Assembly: GCA_003254885.1 (NCBI GenBank)
Contig: QANT01004533.1
Coordinates: forward strand, 1-64,000
Reading direction: 5' to 3'
DNA length: 64,000 nt
Source of the DNA: Purshia tridentata
Taxonomy: Eukaryota; Streptophyta; Magnoliopsida; Rosales; Rosaceae
In this document: one piece after another, positions 1 to 13,563 of the stretch
Position numbering within the stretch: the stretch's first letter is position 1
Layout of the letters: each line of letters opens with the position of its first letter
Translations under genes and position numbers: made by a program
The notes under the pieces: generated by a model
Databases searched by the model: none
What the model saw: only the letters and a program-made list of their open reading frames with translations
What the model was told of the DNA's origin: nothing

Positions 1-668
1 CAACTAGTACTTAATCTAAAATGCTATTAAATTTTAGTATCTAAACTAAAAAATTATTAAAATTTGGTATTTAAAGTTAATTAACCTAATGCTAATTGAC
101 AGCATAAATAACAGTTTAATAACATAATTATTATTTTCTTCAAAATTTAATAACGTAATTGGATTCTAGCAAAAATTAAAAACGGAAAATACCATGTTAC
201 CCACCTCAGCTCACGGTTGCACACACAATTCACACCTTCAAGTCCAGCTAGACCCAAGGCCAAGGTTGACCCAAACAACTGATTAGAGCGGGTAACGCAA
301 TCAATACTCGCAGAGAATTTATGTGTCGGAGTTTATATTTTTATTATTTTTGGACTATTTTTATTATTTTTCCATTTACAAAGACAAAAGAAGGAAGGAG
401 CATTCATCTTAAGTGGAAGAAGGAAAAGACCCTGAAACAGAAAAGAAAACGCTACAACACTCTCAGATCCAAAATCTCTCTCTCTCTCCCTCAATCTCTT
501 TCCCAGATCTCTCAGATAACATATTCGGATCTAGGATTTCGAATTCGGACTATCCAATTCGCCTCCCGAATCACGGGATATCTATCCGGTGATTGATCGC
601 CTACTGCTAGGTTTGCTTCCCATTCGGATCGGATTGAGCTTTCCCGGAGCTTCACCACGGACCCAATC
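1..668. other. Upstream region and 5' leader of the AP-1 gamma gene
   Basis: No coding gene is visible. The first ~75 bases belong to a dispersed AT-rich repeat with a second copy near 20308. Bases ~475-500 are a CT-rich tract of the kind common in plant 5' leaders, so transcription probably starts somewhere in 300-480. The translation start at 669 follows. No upstream ATG is clearly retained in the likely leader, but the transcription start cannot be fixed from sequence. Confidence 0.5.
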
Positions 669-3600
669 ATGAATCCCTTCTCCTCCGGAACGCGCCTGAG
701 GTAATCCACGGAATCCTTGCTCATTTTCATCTTATCAGATCAGTCTTTCAAATTCAAATTCGGATCAATACGTACTTCAATTATATCAAATTTGGTTCAT
801 TTCATTGCTCTTCATTCAAAGATTCGGGAAGTGTCTTCGTATAATTGCGTATTTCGGGGTCCATGTAGTTGAAATTAGTGGTTTATGATTTGATTGTATA
901 AATTTTTGTTAGTTTGGTCCATTTAGTTGGAGCTGCTTGCCTTCCTGCTCGTTTTTTAGTGCTTTGTCTTATGGTGAGATGTACGTAGGGCCTCGCTTCT
1001 CAAATTGGATGTGGTTAGTTGCAATTAGCCAAGTAAATGGTGAAATGTGTGAACCTGCGATTTACTAGAAGTAGCAATTTGCATTGTTCTCTGGTACAAA
1101 AAATTGACCTCCATTTGCACATTGTAAATAACACAAGGTTAGAGAAATATGGTATCTCTTAACACGGTTATAGAAATATGGTATCTTTTAACACTGTTAG
1201 TCTGTTAGAGACTCATGATTTAGCTTGGTAGAGAGATTTCCTGGAACTTTGAGGGTTCGATTTACTGTCACCAAATTGAGGTTGCAATTTTGAAGGTATG
1301 CCAAGAGGTTTTACAGGGTGATCATGTGCCACTAAGGAACTGTATGCTATTCTGAATTATGGGCTGCGATCCTAAAGCAATGTTGATAGTGTTAGCTATG
1401 CAACTGGGTACGTGATAGATTCCAACTGATTTTCTGGAAGGGTATATGAATTGTGATTTTAGAGTTCAAACTTATTTCAGTTTCCACCTTATCTCCATTT
1501 ACAAAGTAGTAAATAGTAGCCCTTACTGATCCTCCTTTCATACTAGTTCATTTTTAGAAAGCTTGCAAAAAAAGGAATTGACACATGAACACAACAGGCG
1601 GCTGAAGTTAATGGCCTTTAGTCCATGATGGTATAATGTTCAATGATTTGATTTACGCCATCGAAAACTGCTTATACATTAGAAACTGGGATTTTCTGGT
1701 TGTATTTACCTGAGTTGAGATCAAATCAAATCCTGTAGAAGGAATTGTTTTTAGTATCTCACAAGCTATATAGTTGCCAAATCATAAAAAAAATTTTTGG
1801 TTTCACTTTTCAGAACCATGAACTTTGTTCAAGGAACTTTGTATGGTTTGTGACTGATGTACCTTTCTCGATAATAAGTTATCAGTATGTTAGTATATTT
1901 TCTTTCATTTCATAGGAGATGGTTAATAGACAAATAATTAAATCGATCATGTATATTATGTTATGTGGTATGTACTTACTGTTTCAATTCAGGGACATGA
2001 TTCGGGCTATACGTGCTTGCAAAACTGCGGCAGAGGAACGTGCTGTTGTAAGAAAAGAGTGTGCTGCTATTCGTGCTGCAATAAATGAAAATGACCAAGA
2101 CTACAGGCATCGTAACCTGGCTAAGCTCATGTTCATCCACATGCTGGGTTATCCCACACATTTTGGTCAAATGGAGTGTCTGAAGTTGATTGCATCTGCT
2201 GGTTTTCCTGAGAAGAGAATAGGGTATCTTGGGCTCATGCTGCTTCTTGATGAAAGACAAGAGGTTCTTATGTTGGTTACAAACTCGTTGAAACAGTATC
2301 CAATTCTTAGATGAGTATTCACTTGAATAAGCATTGCTTTTTTCCCATCGGTTGCTTTTACCCTGTATCTACTTTAATTAAACAATTTTGTCAATAATCT
2401 CACAACACGAGTTTAGATCTATTTTTCCTTGTAGAAACCTTAACTTATGTGCAGAGATCTAAATCACACAAACCAGTATATTGTGGGACTTGCTCTTTGT
2501 GCTTTGGGAAATATTTGTTCAGCAGAAATGGCCCGTGATCTTGCACCAGAAGTGGAAAGATTGCTGCAATTTCGAGATCCAAATATCCGGAAAAAAGTGA
2601 GTTTATACTAATATGTTGGTCATGGACCTTTGGCCCAAGACTTGTTGCTTTTGATGAATACGTTATATGTAAGTCTCACGATATACGAAAAGATGGAATT
2701 TGGGGGTGGGGGGGGGAGGACTGTTTTAAGCCTTGAGAATGATTTTACCATTAAGAAAGGCAATGACAATGTTAATCTCCGATCTCTCTGTTTCTCAAAC
2801 CCCCTTAGAAAAATGAATAATCTATGGGTACTGGCCCAAAAATAATGGCATGTGTGCCTTATTTTTTCATGACACTATCAAATTATGTCACTACTAGGTG
2901 TAAGAATTTATTTTAAAGTTCCATTTCTGAAGTGCATTCCTAGATTGTACTTTGAATGATTTCATACATATTCTTTTGTTCACGTAGCCAACAAAGAATA
3001 ACAAAGAAAATTGAAATAGTACAACCCTTGCATTACTTGTTCAAATCAATGTTCTACGAACCTTTCTTCTTATGCAGGAAAGAACAAAAGTGTTTTGTTT
3101 TAGAAGATGAACTATGTATTTTTGTAAATATGTTTATGTTAGTTCTATGGTCTACAAACCCTTGAATTTTTATGGTCATTATGTTTCTGCTGCAGACCAA
3201 CTTTTTGGCTGCAATAGTCTGCTTTTGAAAGTGGTTTTGGAAAAAAATTTTATCCTTCTCATTGCTAAGAAAATGCTTTTGTTTGAAGTTTCACTGAAAT
3301 ATTTATCTGCAAATTTGAATTTCTTCTTCAGTAGTAGGTTGATTTTTAATTAGTCAATTTGAGAGTTTGTTGGGTGGAAATTACTCTTGGACTTCTTTTC
3401 CAAATTTTGTTCGATGATGTGGCATATATCTTTTATTTGGTTACAAATATGTCATTAATGAATCTTTCATTGTTGTAAGTTGACTGCATTCACTGTTGAA
3501 TATAGGCAGCATTGTGCTCAATAAGGATTATAAAGAAAGTCCCTGAGCTGGCAGAAAATTTTATTAGTCCTGCTGCTGCCTTACTTAAAGAAAAGCATCA

Positions 3601-6600
3601 TGGCGTTTTGATAACAGGAGTTCAACTTTGTACAGATCTTTGTAAAGTCAGTGAAGAAGCCCATGAACATTTTAGAAAGGTAACTTGACTACAGACTATT
3701 TTAGATCATGTCTATAGTTTTAAAAAGATACAATGGTTCTGTGCAGAAAATGGAGTTTATAGGCATTATGATTGTTGTCATTGTGCTTAAAGCTTTTCTA
3801 AGCTATCAAATAGGCTATTGCTGTGTCTGTGCTAACTGGATGTGCATGCTGGCATGCATACCTTGGAAAATGCACAAAATGTCTATATTGTAGACTATAG
3901 ATACTGGAATACAAGGTTTCTCCACATGTTGATTCCTTGAGTAAGATAGTAAGCTGTGCTTCTGTAAGTGTGGAGTATACTGTATACATGGTTAAAATTT
4001 AAAATTCATCCTTTCTCTTCTGGATAATTAAGCTTTACCAATGATCAGTTGTTATCATCTTACAGAATTGAATCTACATCAATGATTTTGGTAGCAGATC
4101 AAAAATTTTTATGGTGAATTCTCGTTAAATTGTAAAATGTGCAATTCTTTAGCTGTTGTAGCTAATGAACGCTCCTATATAGAGTTGTTTAATATTTGAC
4201 TGTATTGTTTTAAGACATTTACGGAAAAGTTAACTGATATGCTATTCTATTGTTGATTGTGGTCAGTTTTATGTTGTAACAATTTAACTTACTTGTTAAT
4301 GCAGAAGTGCACAGAGGGTTTGGTCAAAACTCTAAAGGATTTAGTGAACAGTCCATATGCCCCTGAGTATGACATTGCTGGGATAACAGATCCTTTCCTC
4401 CATATTAGACTGCTAAAGCTTTTGCGTGTGTTGGGCCAAGGAGATGTGGATGCTAGTGATTGTATGAATGACATACTTGCCCAGGTAAGTTGCTACATAG
4501 TTGATCTTATGTCTTCTTCGCTCATATAAAGAAAAAAATCTTATTTATACTTTGCTATTAGTTGGTGCATACTTATATATTTTTCAGTGATTACTGCTTA
4601 AAAACTATAAAGCTTCAACCTCACCTGTAAACAATTTTCAACCTCGCAAATTATAACTTGCATAGACTTAGAAGTCATGATTGCTTTCAAAGTATTACTT
4701 GTGCAATATATTTCATATTGTATTCCCGCTGTGAGAACTGTGAAAAACTATCACATGCATTTACTCCATGCTTTTGCAGTCTCCTTTGCCATTAAATAAG
4801 ATTATATGATTTATTATATACTGTTTGTTTTTTATTTGTTAACTAAATAAATTATTCCCAGGACTCTTTTAACTTAATTTCCTTTTTGTGTGTATTGTGT
4901 AAGTAATGATACTGGTGTCACTTATTCCATAGTTGTCTAGGCAAGTGGTCACAAAGAGATGGGGAAAATTAATCATATAATCTTACCTCACTCAGGCCCC
5001 TTGTTTCATATAGTCTAACTGACCATGACTTCAAGATGATGGCTCTTTTGAGTACATTGTGCCTTTTCAAACGCCTTAAAAATTAAAGTTGTGCCTGCCT
5101 CACACATAAGTTCTCAACATGCATATAGTATTAGTTACCTTTTTTCACATTATTAATATTCATTCAAATTATATTTCTAGTTTCTTCTATATGCACTTTT
5201 TATATAGTTATTATTATTCTTTTGAGGCTATTTTTCAGAGGCATCGTAATTTGACTAGTTACTTTCTCATTTCTTTATAAAATTGACTGTTATTTCTTTT
5301 CCTAGGTGGCGACGAAAACCGAATCAAACAAAAATGCAGGGAATGCAATTCTATATGAATGTGTAGGAACTATCATGAGCATTGAAGATAATGGTGGCTT
5401 ACGTGTGCTTGCCATCAATATCTTGGGAAGATTCTTATCAAATCGTGACAACAATATCAGGTTTGTTTATGATAATTTAACTTGGGCATGCCTTTATTTT
5501 CTCTTTGGAATTATAAGATTGATTGGAAAGTAATGATCCTCCCAATGGGAGGGCATGAGAGATTATTTGTAAAACGGCTCTATTGAGTCCTGTATCGCTT
5601 ATAAAACTACCTCTTTCAATTTCTTGGATTAAGTTGAGACGTTTTACAATTTATGATGGTGTCTTGCTTTAATGGCCATGTTGGTGGGTGCTATTTTTGC
5701 TAACTTATTGCTATATTTTTATGTAAATATCTGTTTCTTTTAAGCATAGCTGTTGACTCGATTGTGTCATAGTGCATAGCCTTGGAAAATGCGAGCTAGT
5801 ATATATGATAACCTGGTTATGCATATCTACCATTGGCATTATATCCTATGCATCTGTCCTACTATTGATCTCGAATCCAATGAGAGGGAAATAGAAAAGA
5901 AGTCTTAGGCCTTGAATGCCTCAACCTGATAATTGCATACTAGTCCTACCTGCATAAGTGTAATTTGGCTGCATGAATGCACTGATACGCTATCGTTTTT
6001 TCATAATGCAATAAGGATAGGAGGATATTGCATGACTAATATGATTATTTTATAATGCAAAAGTTTGCCACCATGTCAGTGGTTTTCCAACTGTGGTAAT
6101 TGCTTAGAAATTAACCTTTCATGCATAGGGATTCTTAACTTGGCTTATCTGATAACCCAAAAGCCTTACTGTTTGTCATGAAAGAAAACCACTGAAATAC
6201 AGCACATAATTCTTTTTTGTGTAGAACAATTGATAAATCAATATTGAAGCTTTGTTGTCATTTTGGCCTTATTATGTTCTTACTCAGCTCTTTGCCAGTT
6301 TCTGTTTATTCATAATAATACCTCAGTCTTTTACCCCTTCCAGATATGTTGCATTAAACATGCTGATGAGGGCTATTACAGTTGATGCTCAAGCTGTACA
6401 GAGGCATCGGGCAACTATTGTGGAATGCGTAAAGGTATATTGTTTTATCATGTTTAATTTGATTGAGTGTAAAAAAGGTCACTGATTGTTCTTGCCCGAT
6501 GAGAATTGAAGAAGTCCTCTTTTCCCAATAATTTTTATTGAATGCCTTAGTATTCGACTTTGCTTTTTGATAAGTTCAAGAACTTGATAATCTTGTGACT

Positions 6601-7345
6601 TGACTTTTCTCCTTTCAGGATTCAGATGCTTCAATTCGGAAAAGGGCCCTTGAACTTGTTTATCTTCTTGTGAATGAGAGCAATGTGAAACCTCTAACAA
6701 AAGAGCTCATTGACTTTTTGGAAGTTAGTGATCAAGACTTCAAGGGAGATCTTACTGCAAAAATTTGCTCCATTGTCGCTAAGTAAGTTATGCAGTTCAA
6801 GAATTTAAATTGGATTGCTTGTTTTTTTCCCTTTTTTTTTTTTTCCTGTAAGGAATCTCTACTGGATTTTCCTCATATATTCTATATTTAGTAATCAAAA
6901 TAAGTTTTAGTGGTGATGCTGCTGTGTGCACAATAATTGATGCTGCATGGATAACTTGTCTTACTGCCAGAGATTGCTGTTGAATAACCTACAGTGGTTG
7001 TTGCCATCGTAATTATTTCTGTACTTTGGGGGCTTCAGCAGTTGCTTCTTCTTCTGAGCAAGGCAGTTTCGCTTGTGGAGATGTGATCTATCTATATGTT
7101 GCTTTTACCAAATATGTAACTCTTATGTTTTGGTTGCAGTCTTCTTCTTGCCATAGATGTTTACTTGTTCTCCGACATTTAGCACAGGACCTTTTTTTTA
7201 CTTGGGAGTGGTGGGGTTATGATGCTGTTCAATAACGTAGGATTATTTAGCAATGAAAAATCACAAGATTTGGTTATAATTTGTTTTAGCAACTGTTAAT
7301 TGATGAACATTCGCTCTCTGGCGCTTTAGGTTTTCCCCTGAGAAG

Positions 7346-7377
<32 letters not shown>

Positions 7378-10300
7378 CTCTGAGGTATAAATCTAAATGA
7401 AACACTGATCAGTCTTAATTAAGTTGTCTCTCTGGTGGCTTTCCATCCTGCACATTTTTTTTGGGCATATTATACATATCTTCCTCTTTATGGATATTTC
7501 TACAATCCTTGACCTGGAATTTTGTGCTTATTCATTTGAGCTATCTTTCAGCCTATTGAATGGTTCAATTTATTTCAAAGAAGTACTGATCTTTATGCTG
7601 TGCTTAGTAGGCTGGAAATTTTGTAAAAGATGAAGTATGGCATGCAGTTATTGTTGTGATAAGCAATGCTTCTGATCTCCATGGTTATACAGTCAGGGCG
7701 TTATACAGAGCATTCCAAACATCAATTGAACAGGTGATCAGCATTATCCTTCGATAAAATTAATTTTCAATTCAAAATCCCTAGTATCTAGGCTGCATGT
7801 CATTGATGTTTTTAGAGTATAATTTTCTGTCCAGGAAAGTCTTGTTCGAGTAGCAGTTTGGTGTATTGGAGAATATGGTGACATGTTGGTAAACAATGTT
7901 GGCATGCTTGATATAGAGGATCCAATAACAGTGAGTGCTACTTTCCATTTGTTTCATTCATCTAACCTTTTTGCAGTATCTTTCATTTATATGAAATTCC
8001 TGTGGCCATCTGCCATTGCTATTTAATGGAAAAGCATAAAACCCTGTGGTATGCATGATATAAGAGTTTTTGTGGGTTTATTGCATTATTCCTGTGGTCA
8101 TATTTCACTGCTTTATTTCAATGGTCAAAAAAATCTGTACATGTTGTGCAGTACTATAATTAGTTGAAATACTGGTTCAATATCTGAAGCTATTATAAAA
8201 TGAAAAACTTTTCAGCAAAGTGTTTTCTTAAAATTTTCAAGAATAGGAGATTTAAACATGTAAAGTAAAATAAGCCATTTTCGGATGTGAAGTAATGAAA
8301 TATTGAAACATTTCTTTCAAAAGTTGGTGTTTTGGACCTAATAGATTGTATCCTTTTATGTTTTATTTGAAAGTTTCCTGACAAATTGTTTTTCTTTTAC
8401 CAGGTAACAGAGTCTGATGCTGTGGATGTTTTAGAGATTGCAATTAAGCACCATACCTTGGATCTCACTACCAAAGCAATGGCTATGATTTCTCTGTTAA
8501 AGCTATCTTCACGTTTTCCGTCTTGTTCAGAGTATGCAATTTTTTCTAAAAAAATTTGAAATCTTGTTATCCTCTTAGCTCTTCTTATGACACAAAGCAT
8601 GATTGTCCTTTGAATGGCATATGTAGGAGGATCAAAGATATAGTTGTTCAATACAAAGGAAGCTTTGTGCTTGAATTGCAGCAAAGATCCATCGAATTGA
8701 ATTCTATTATTGCGAAGCATCAGAATATTAGGTATGCAGGTTTAAGAAGTTAAAACTAAATTTGAAAAACTTGAGTTTCCCATATTCTATTCACTCTCCC
8801 TTTTCTTTTCATGCTCTGAGAAGATTTTCATATATATCTAAATGCTGACGGATGAGTTTTGTGCAGATCTGCACTGGTTGAAAGGATGCCAGTTTTGGAT
8901 GAGGCAACTTTCATGGCAAGGAGGGATGGTTCTATACCAGCTACTACTGTTTCTAGTCCTTCTAATGCTTCAATCAATCTACCTAATGGAATTGCCAAAC
9001 CTTCTGCAGCTCCTCTAGTGGATTTACTTGACCTAAGTTCAGATGATGTGCCAGCACCTAGCTCCTCTGGTGGTGATTTTCTTCACGATCTTCTTGGTGT
9101 TGATTTGTCACCAGCTTCTAAACAACCAGGTTAGTTTTGGGAAACATTATGTCATACTTTTGTCATAAACAAGGCCAAAAATTGAAATTGAAATTTTCTA
9201 ATCTGTGTATGCCGTGCAGGAGCATATGCATACCTAACTAGATCTAACTTTCTATCTAATTTTCTAAAGTTGTGTTAGCTGTTCCCAACTTTCTATCTAG
9301 TTTGAATATGACATAATATCCATAACTAGTAAATTTTTTCTGAATTTGTTTTTTTGGTACTCTTGAGTGCATTGAATTGAGAAGACTTGATTCTACCAAC
9401 CTCAATAATTCATGTAGTCTTTGAAATTTGATTTAGTCCTATTAAAGCTCTAAGAACAAGTTTTGTGGAATCTAGTTAAATAGTAATCAGCAACCCATCA
9501 TTTACATTGAGTGCAATATATTTAAGTTCAATTGCTTCTGTTTCTGCATGTGGTGATGTCAGGAAGAATTTATATATGGATTTGAATTGTTTTGGTGTTC
9601 CATTATAGATAATATACCCGTAGAGAAGGGAAAGAAAATACTTGCATGATTTCTCTTGTCTCAATCCGCATATTGTTTTATGATGTTCTTTTAGGTGTAA
9701 ATCATTCTCCAACAAATGGCACCAATGCTCTACTGGATCTTTTGTCTATTGGGACACCTACACAAAGCAGCCCATCTTTGCCTGATATGTTATCCTCCAC
9801 TCAAGATAACAAAACACCTGTGTCAACATTAGAGGGACTATCATCTCCATCTGTTTCAAATTCCACACAAGCCACTTCTTCTGCAGGAGCTGTGCCTGTG
9901 ATTGATTTATTGGACGGCCTTGCTGCCAACCCACCAAGACTTGGTAAAATTTTAGTTACACTGAGAAGTTAATTATGCAGATATGATTGGGTTAATTTGG
10001 TGATAAGCCTTCTTTTATGTAAACAGAAAACAATGGCCCAGCTTATCCATCTGTAGTGGCATTTGAGAGCAGCAACTTGAGGGTAGTTTTCAACTTCTCG
10101 AAGCTGGCTGGAAATCCACAAACGACATCGATAGAGGCTACATTCACTAACTTGTCAACTAATGTCTATACAGATTTTATTTTTCAGGCAGCCGTTCCAA
10201 AGGTAACATTAAATACTATAATTTCTGTATTGTTCTTTATTTTAAATTTGTCTGTTCTCAGGTGGTTTAAGTTGAATGTCTCTTCTCAAATTGAGAGAAC

Positions 10301-10861
10301 TTACTAACTTGAACCTTGCCTCAGTAGCGTTTTCATGCATGAGCGGTCCTGTATAGATTCCCACACTCTGTACTCACAAAATTCTTTTGTGCTGTGCCTG
10401 TGCTAATGTATTCCTCCAATGATTAGTGACTATTTGAAGTTTTCCCGGTTTTTAGTTTAAATCATAGATTTTCCCATGTACTAAGTTTATTGGTCGTTAA
10501 CTCCAACTTGCAGTTCTCATTTTTCTCTGTGCTTGCAATTTACAGTTTCTTCAACTGCACTTAGATCCAGCTAGCAGCAATACTCTTCCCGCAAGTGGTA
10601 ATGGGTCCATCACACAAACTTTGAGAGTTACCAATAGCCAACATGGAAAGGTATCTGAATGTTTAGATATATATGCCTAGTTTTTAGGTTTTTAACTTGA
10701 CTGCATGGCATGAGAAAGCAATTCATTTCCACCAAATTTGTTTTTAATCATTTTCATCTTTTCAGAAATCTCTTGTCATGCGCATAAGGATAGCTTACAA
10801 GATGAACAACAAAGATATGTTGGAGGAAGGACAAATCAACAATTTTCCTCAGGGTTTATGA
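669..10861 (+). CDS. AP1G: AP-1 complex subunit gamma (gamma-adaptin), 18 coding exons
   Basis: Large subunit of the AP-1 clathrin adaptor, which sorts cargo at the trans-Golgi network/early endosome. Coding exons: 669-700, 1993-2295, 2455-2596, 3506-3679, 4305-4484, 5306-5460, 6344-6434, 6619-6782, 7330-7384, 7611-7733, 7835-7930, 8404-8531, 8627-8731, 8867-9129, 9695-9943, 10027-10202, 10546-10650, 10766-10861. They total 2637 nt, or 878 aa, close to the ~876 aa of Arabidopsis gamma-adaptins. The N-terminus [18 protein letters not shown] opens the adaptin trunk (about residues 1-590). The hinge (exons 14-15) carries acidic di-leucine stretches such as VDLLDLS and VIDLLDG that resemble clathrin-box motifs. 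Exons 16-18 encode the gamma-ear, ending in NFPQGL. All junctions use GT-AG and keep frame. The first intron (1292 nt) splits an 11-codon first exon. The start is the only in-frame ATG giving the family N-terminus. Looks intact and functional. Confidence 0.96.
1205..1275 (+). repeat. Possible degenerate tRNA-like (SINE-head) sequence in intron 1
   Basis: A box A-like TTAGCTTGGTAGAGAG lies about 33 nt before a box B-like GGGTTCGATTT. The spacing resembles a tRNA-derived promoter, but no cloverleaf or A-rich tail is convincing. Likely a decayed SINE head or chance. Confidence 0.2.
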
Positions 10862-11711
10862 GATTGAGTAGTTTTCATAGATGGTAAAGACGGTGATTCA
10901 CGCAGAGGCCACCCAAAAAAAAAAAAGATGGTGATTCACTCACAAGTCACTGTTTTTCTTCTCACTGTCCATGATGTCAGTGCAGTCATTTCTTTGAATT
11001 GTTCTATTTGGGGGACTGATTTTGCTTAGAGTATGGGATTTTATCCAATGGTCCCCACACCTCCCCTTTCCCACATTTTTCTTCCCCTTGTAGGTGGTTT
11101 TATGTACATTATTACCAATTATTCCTGTACGAAATTGTGGGAATTAAATTTTGCTTTCGATGCACAAAGAGGAGGGAGCTCGTGTCATGTTGAGATCTTG
11201 AGGTGCTGTTCCTGCTTTTTTCAGTTTCGATTTGCTCGCGAGCCTTTGTTTGAGATCATAGTTGTTGGAATCTAATTGAATGCAAATCAGTTATATGGTA
11301 TATTCAATTCGTTTTAATGTAACATTTTTCTTTAATGTCATGAATGTAAGCTTGTTTTGTTTGTTGTTTCTTTTTCCATGTACTTCCATTTGTTAAGGTA
11401 ATCTTATTATTTCATTTTTTCACATAAGTTGTCATGAGATATAATTATTCGAAAATCATTCTGGCTGTATTTCACTGTCGGTCACCTGCCAACTCTATTT
11501 TCTCTCATCTTTTTCGTTTGTTAAAAAAATAGAAAATAAAATTATTTCCTCTTCCCCAAATCTTACAGTTTAAATTGTTGAATTCATCTTAGATATACTA
11601 TGAGAGTTTTTGTGGTGTCAGTTTTAACTTTTTCATTGTTTAACCTAATCTTCACAATATCTTATTCAGTCAAAGATACTTGACATGGCAATTCTAATCA
11701 TACTAATTTAT
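10862..11711. other. 3' flank of AP-1 gamma and intergenic DNA
   Basis: The first ~400-500 bases are probably the 3' UTR of the gamma-adaptin gene, judged by position and a T-rich composition. No exact polyadenylation site can be fixed. The rest is AT-rich with no supported gene. Confidence 0.4.
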
Positions 11712-12118
11712 AGAGTAAATAGTTATAATAGTCTCTATACTATTATACTTGTATTAGTTTGGTTTCTAGATTTTTAATTGAGAAAATTAAGGATTTCGAT
11801 TTTTTCAATTTTGTCAATTAAAGGTTTTTTATTAATTTACACATTTTTCATCTAAATTTTACAAGAAATGAAAGAGGAAAAAATAATGTATTAGAAAAAA
11901 AAGTAAGGTATAAATGAAAGAAACTATTTTGCTCTAAGAAAAGGCTTTACATAGTACTATAAAAATATAAATTTAAATAAAAAATATGTAAATTAATAAA
12001 AAAGTATTCAATTGGTAAAATTGAAAAATTCAGAGTTTTTAATTTTTCAAATTAGAAATGTGGGAACTAAATTGATATAAATGTAATAGTTTATGAATCA
12101 AAATGACTATTTAGCTGA
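11712..12118. mobile_element. Foldback MITE-like element with ~130-bp inverted arms
   Basis: The left arm (about 11712-11850) and the reverse complement of the right arm (about 11985-12118) align along most of their length. Shared blocks include GTAAATAGT..., TTTTTCAATTTT and TTTTTTATTAATTTACA. A ~130-bp AT-rich loop separates them. Near-matching flanks (ATTTATA on both sides) suggest a 7-8 bp target duplication. No transposase is encoded, so it is a non-autonomous miniature inverted-repeat element; the superfamily is uncertain. Confidence 0.65.
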
Positions 12119-13563
12119 TTTATATAATTATTACTTTTTTATTCATAACTAACATGCAATGGCCTTGGATTCTCCCCCCAAGTTCCACTGTTAAACCCCT
12201 CTCTCTCTCTCTCTCTCTCTCTTATATATATATATATGTTATATTTCCTTCAGAAGATGGTATTATGTTTTGACTTTTTGGGTCAGCCTAGGTTGCATCT
12301 TGTGGAGTTGGTATTATTGTGATGATAAACGTAACGACTACCGATGCATCACTCGGCTTTTTCTTCTTATTGAATTGGCGTTTTGCTCAGATCCTGATAG
12401 TGATAGTGATTGTATATCTAATTTGCAACATCATATTATATAAAACATTATACAAATAACAAATAGTGATGTGGGCTACAAAATAATCATCACTAACCCC
12501 AACTTCACATCCCATGGTCCCGCTGACATCAAGTTGATCTAATATTGTGCATTCTATTATATTAATAATCACCAACTCAACCCATCTGATTCCTAGGTAC
12601 GTTTCCAAATGTTAAATATTTTCCATGAAAACTTGGAATTGTAAACCACTTCCCCAGGACATAATAATTTGATCTTCCATTGTCAATGGTCTTTTGGGTA
12701 TTAAAAAGTTATAGAGGCTTCTCATGGGAGATAACACATTATTAGAATCACATATTGGGGCACACTCCTGTCTGCTTCCTCTATTTTATGACCCCACAAT
12801 CCACTGGCTCTCTCCTTGTCAACGTTTCAATTCTACCACGCACCTCTCAAATCCTCTCATCACAAGAGTCCCTCAAATCCCTTTTCACGATCCCACCACC
12901 ATGTCCATCCCAAAAAAAGGATGCCATAACCAGATCAAAAGAAGAGCAAAGAAGAGAATTTTAGCCAAAAAGCAAAATTCTAGAGAAACCTAAAGCAGCC
13001 AAAAAGCAACATTTTGATATGACTTTCACTGTATTCATACAACCATGCATGTAAAAGGCACATGTTCTTCTTTCTTTTTTCTTTTTCTTTTTCTTTTTCT
13101 TTTTCTTTCTCCTTCAGTGTATATGAAGAAATAAATATATAATGGTTTTGATGGGATGCCATACTCAAAAAAACAGAATGTTTCAAATTCTTTGGGAGGT
13201 TGGGGTTACCAGTTTATTATCAACCCAACACGTGAACTCTACAGGCGAACAAAGCTGTGCATCTAGGATTTTAGGAAGTTAGGAACTGTGGCAAAAGCTG
13301 AGCTGGGTAACATTAGCACCCTAAGCATTAGGCTACAGTTTGAGGTAAAGTAAAAGCATTTGTCATGGTCACATAAGCATGGAGTTTTACTGAAAAGATA
13401 AAAGTACATTGCCACTTGCCATCAAGTATATAGAACAGGAACTGCATCATGCATGGCAGTAAAGGAATACAATTCTAGTAGAAAGCAAAAGCCAAAAAAT
13501 CCTGTGGAAAAATGAAATAGTTTCATTGATATAATGAAGAAAGTACATATACAGTAAATAACT
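12119..13563. other. Intergenic DNA between AP-1 gamma and the ATL gene
   Basis: Contains a (CT)n-(TA)n microsatellite at 12199-12237 and a TTTTTC-type pyrimidine microsatellite at about 13068-13110. Short open frames here (for example 12724-12993) have no recognisable protein features. The last few hundred bases are probably the 3' UTR of the ATL gene on the minus strand. Confidence 0.4.
12199..12237. repeat. (CT)n followed by (TA)n microsatellite
   Basis: About 12 CT units run directly into about 7 TA units. Simple-sequence repeat in intergenic DNA. Confidence 0.95.

Noticed and set aside
8397-8753. Minus- and plus-strand open frames inside AP-1 gamma exons 12-13
   Set aside because: They are shadows of, or read-through around, the spliced exons.
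12724-12993. 89-codon open frame rich in Pro/His
   Set aside because: No domain, no splice partners, and overlapped by another open frame; typical random AT/C-rich frame.
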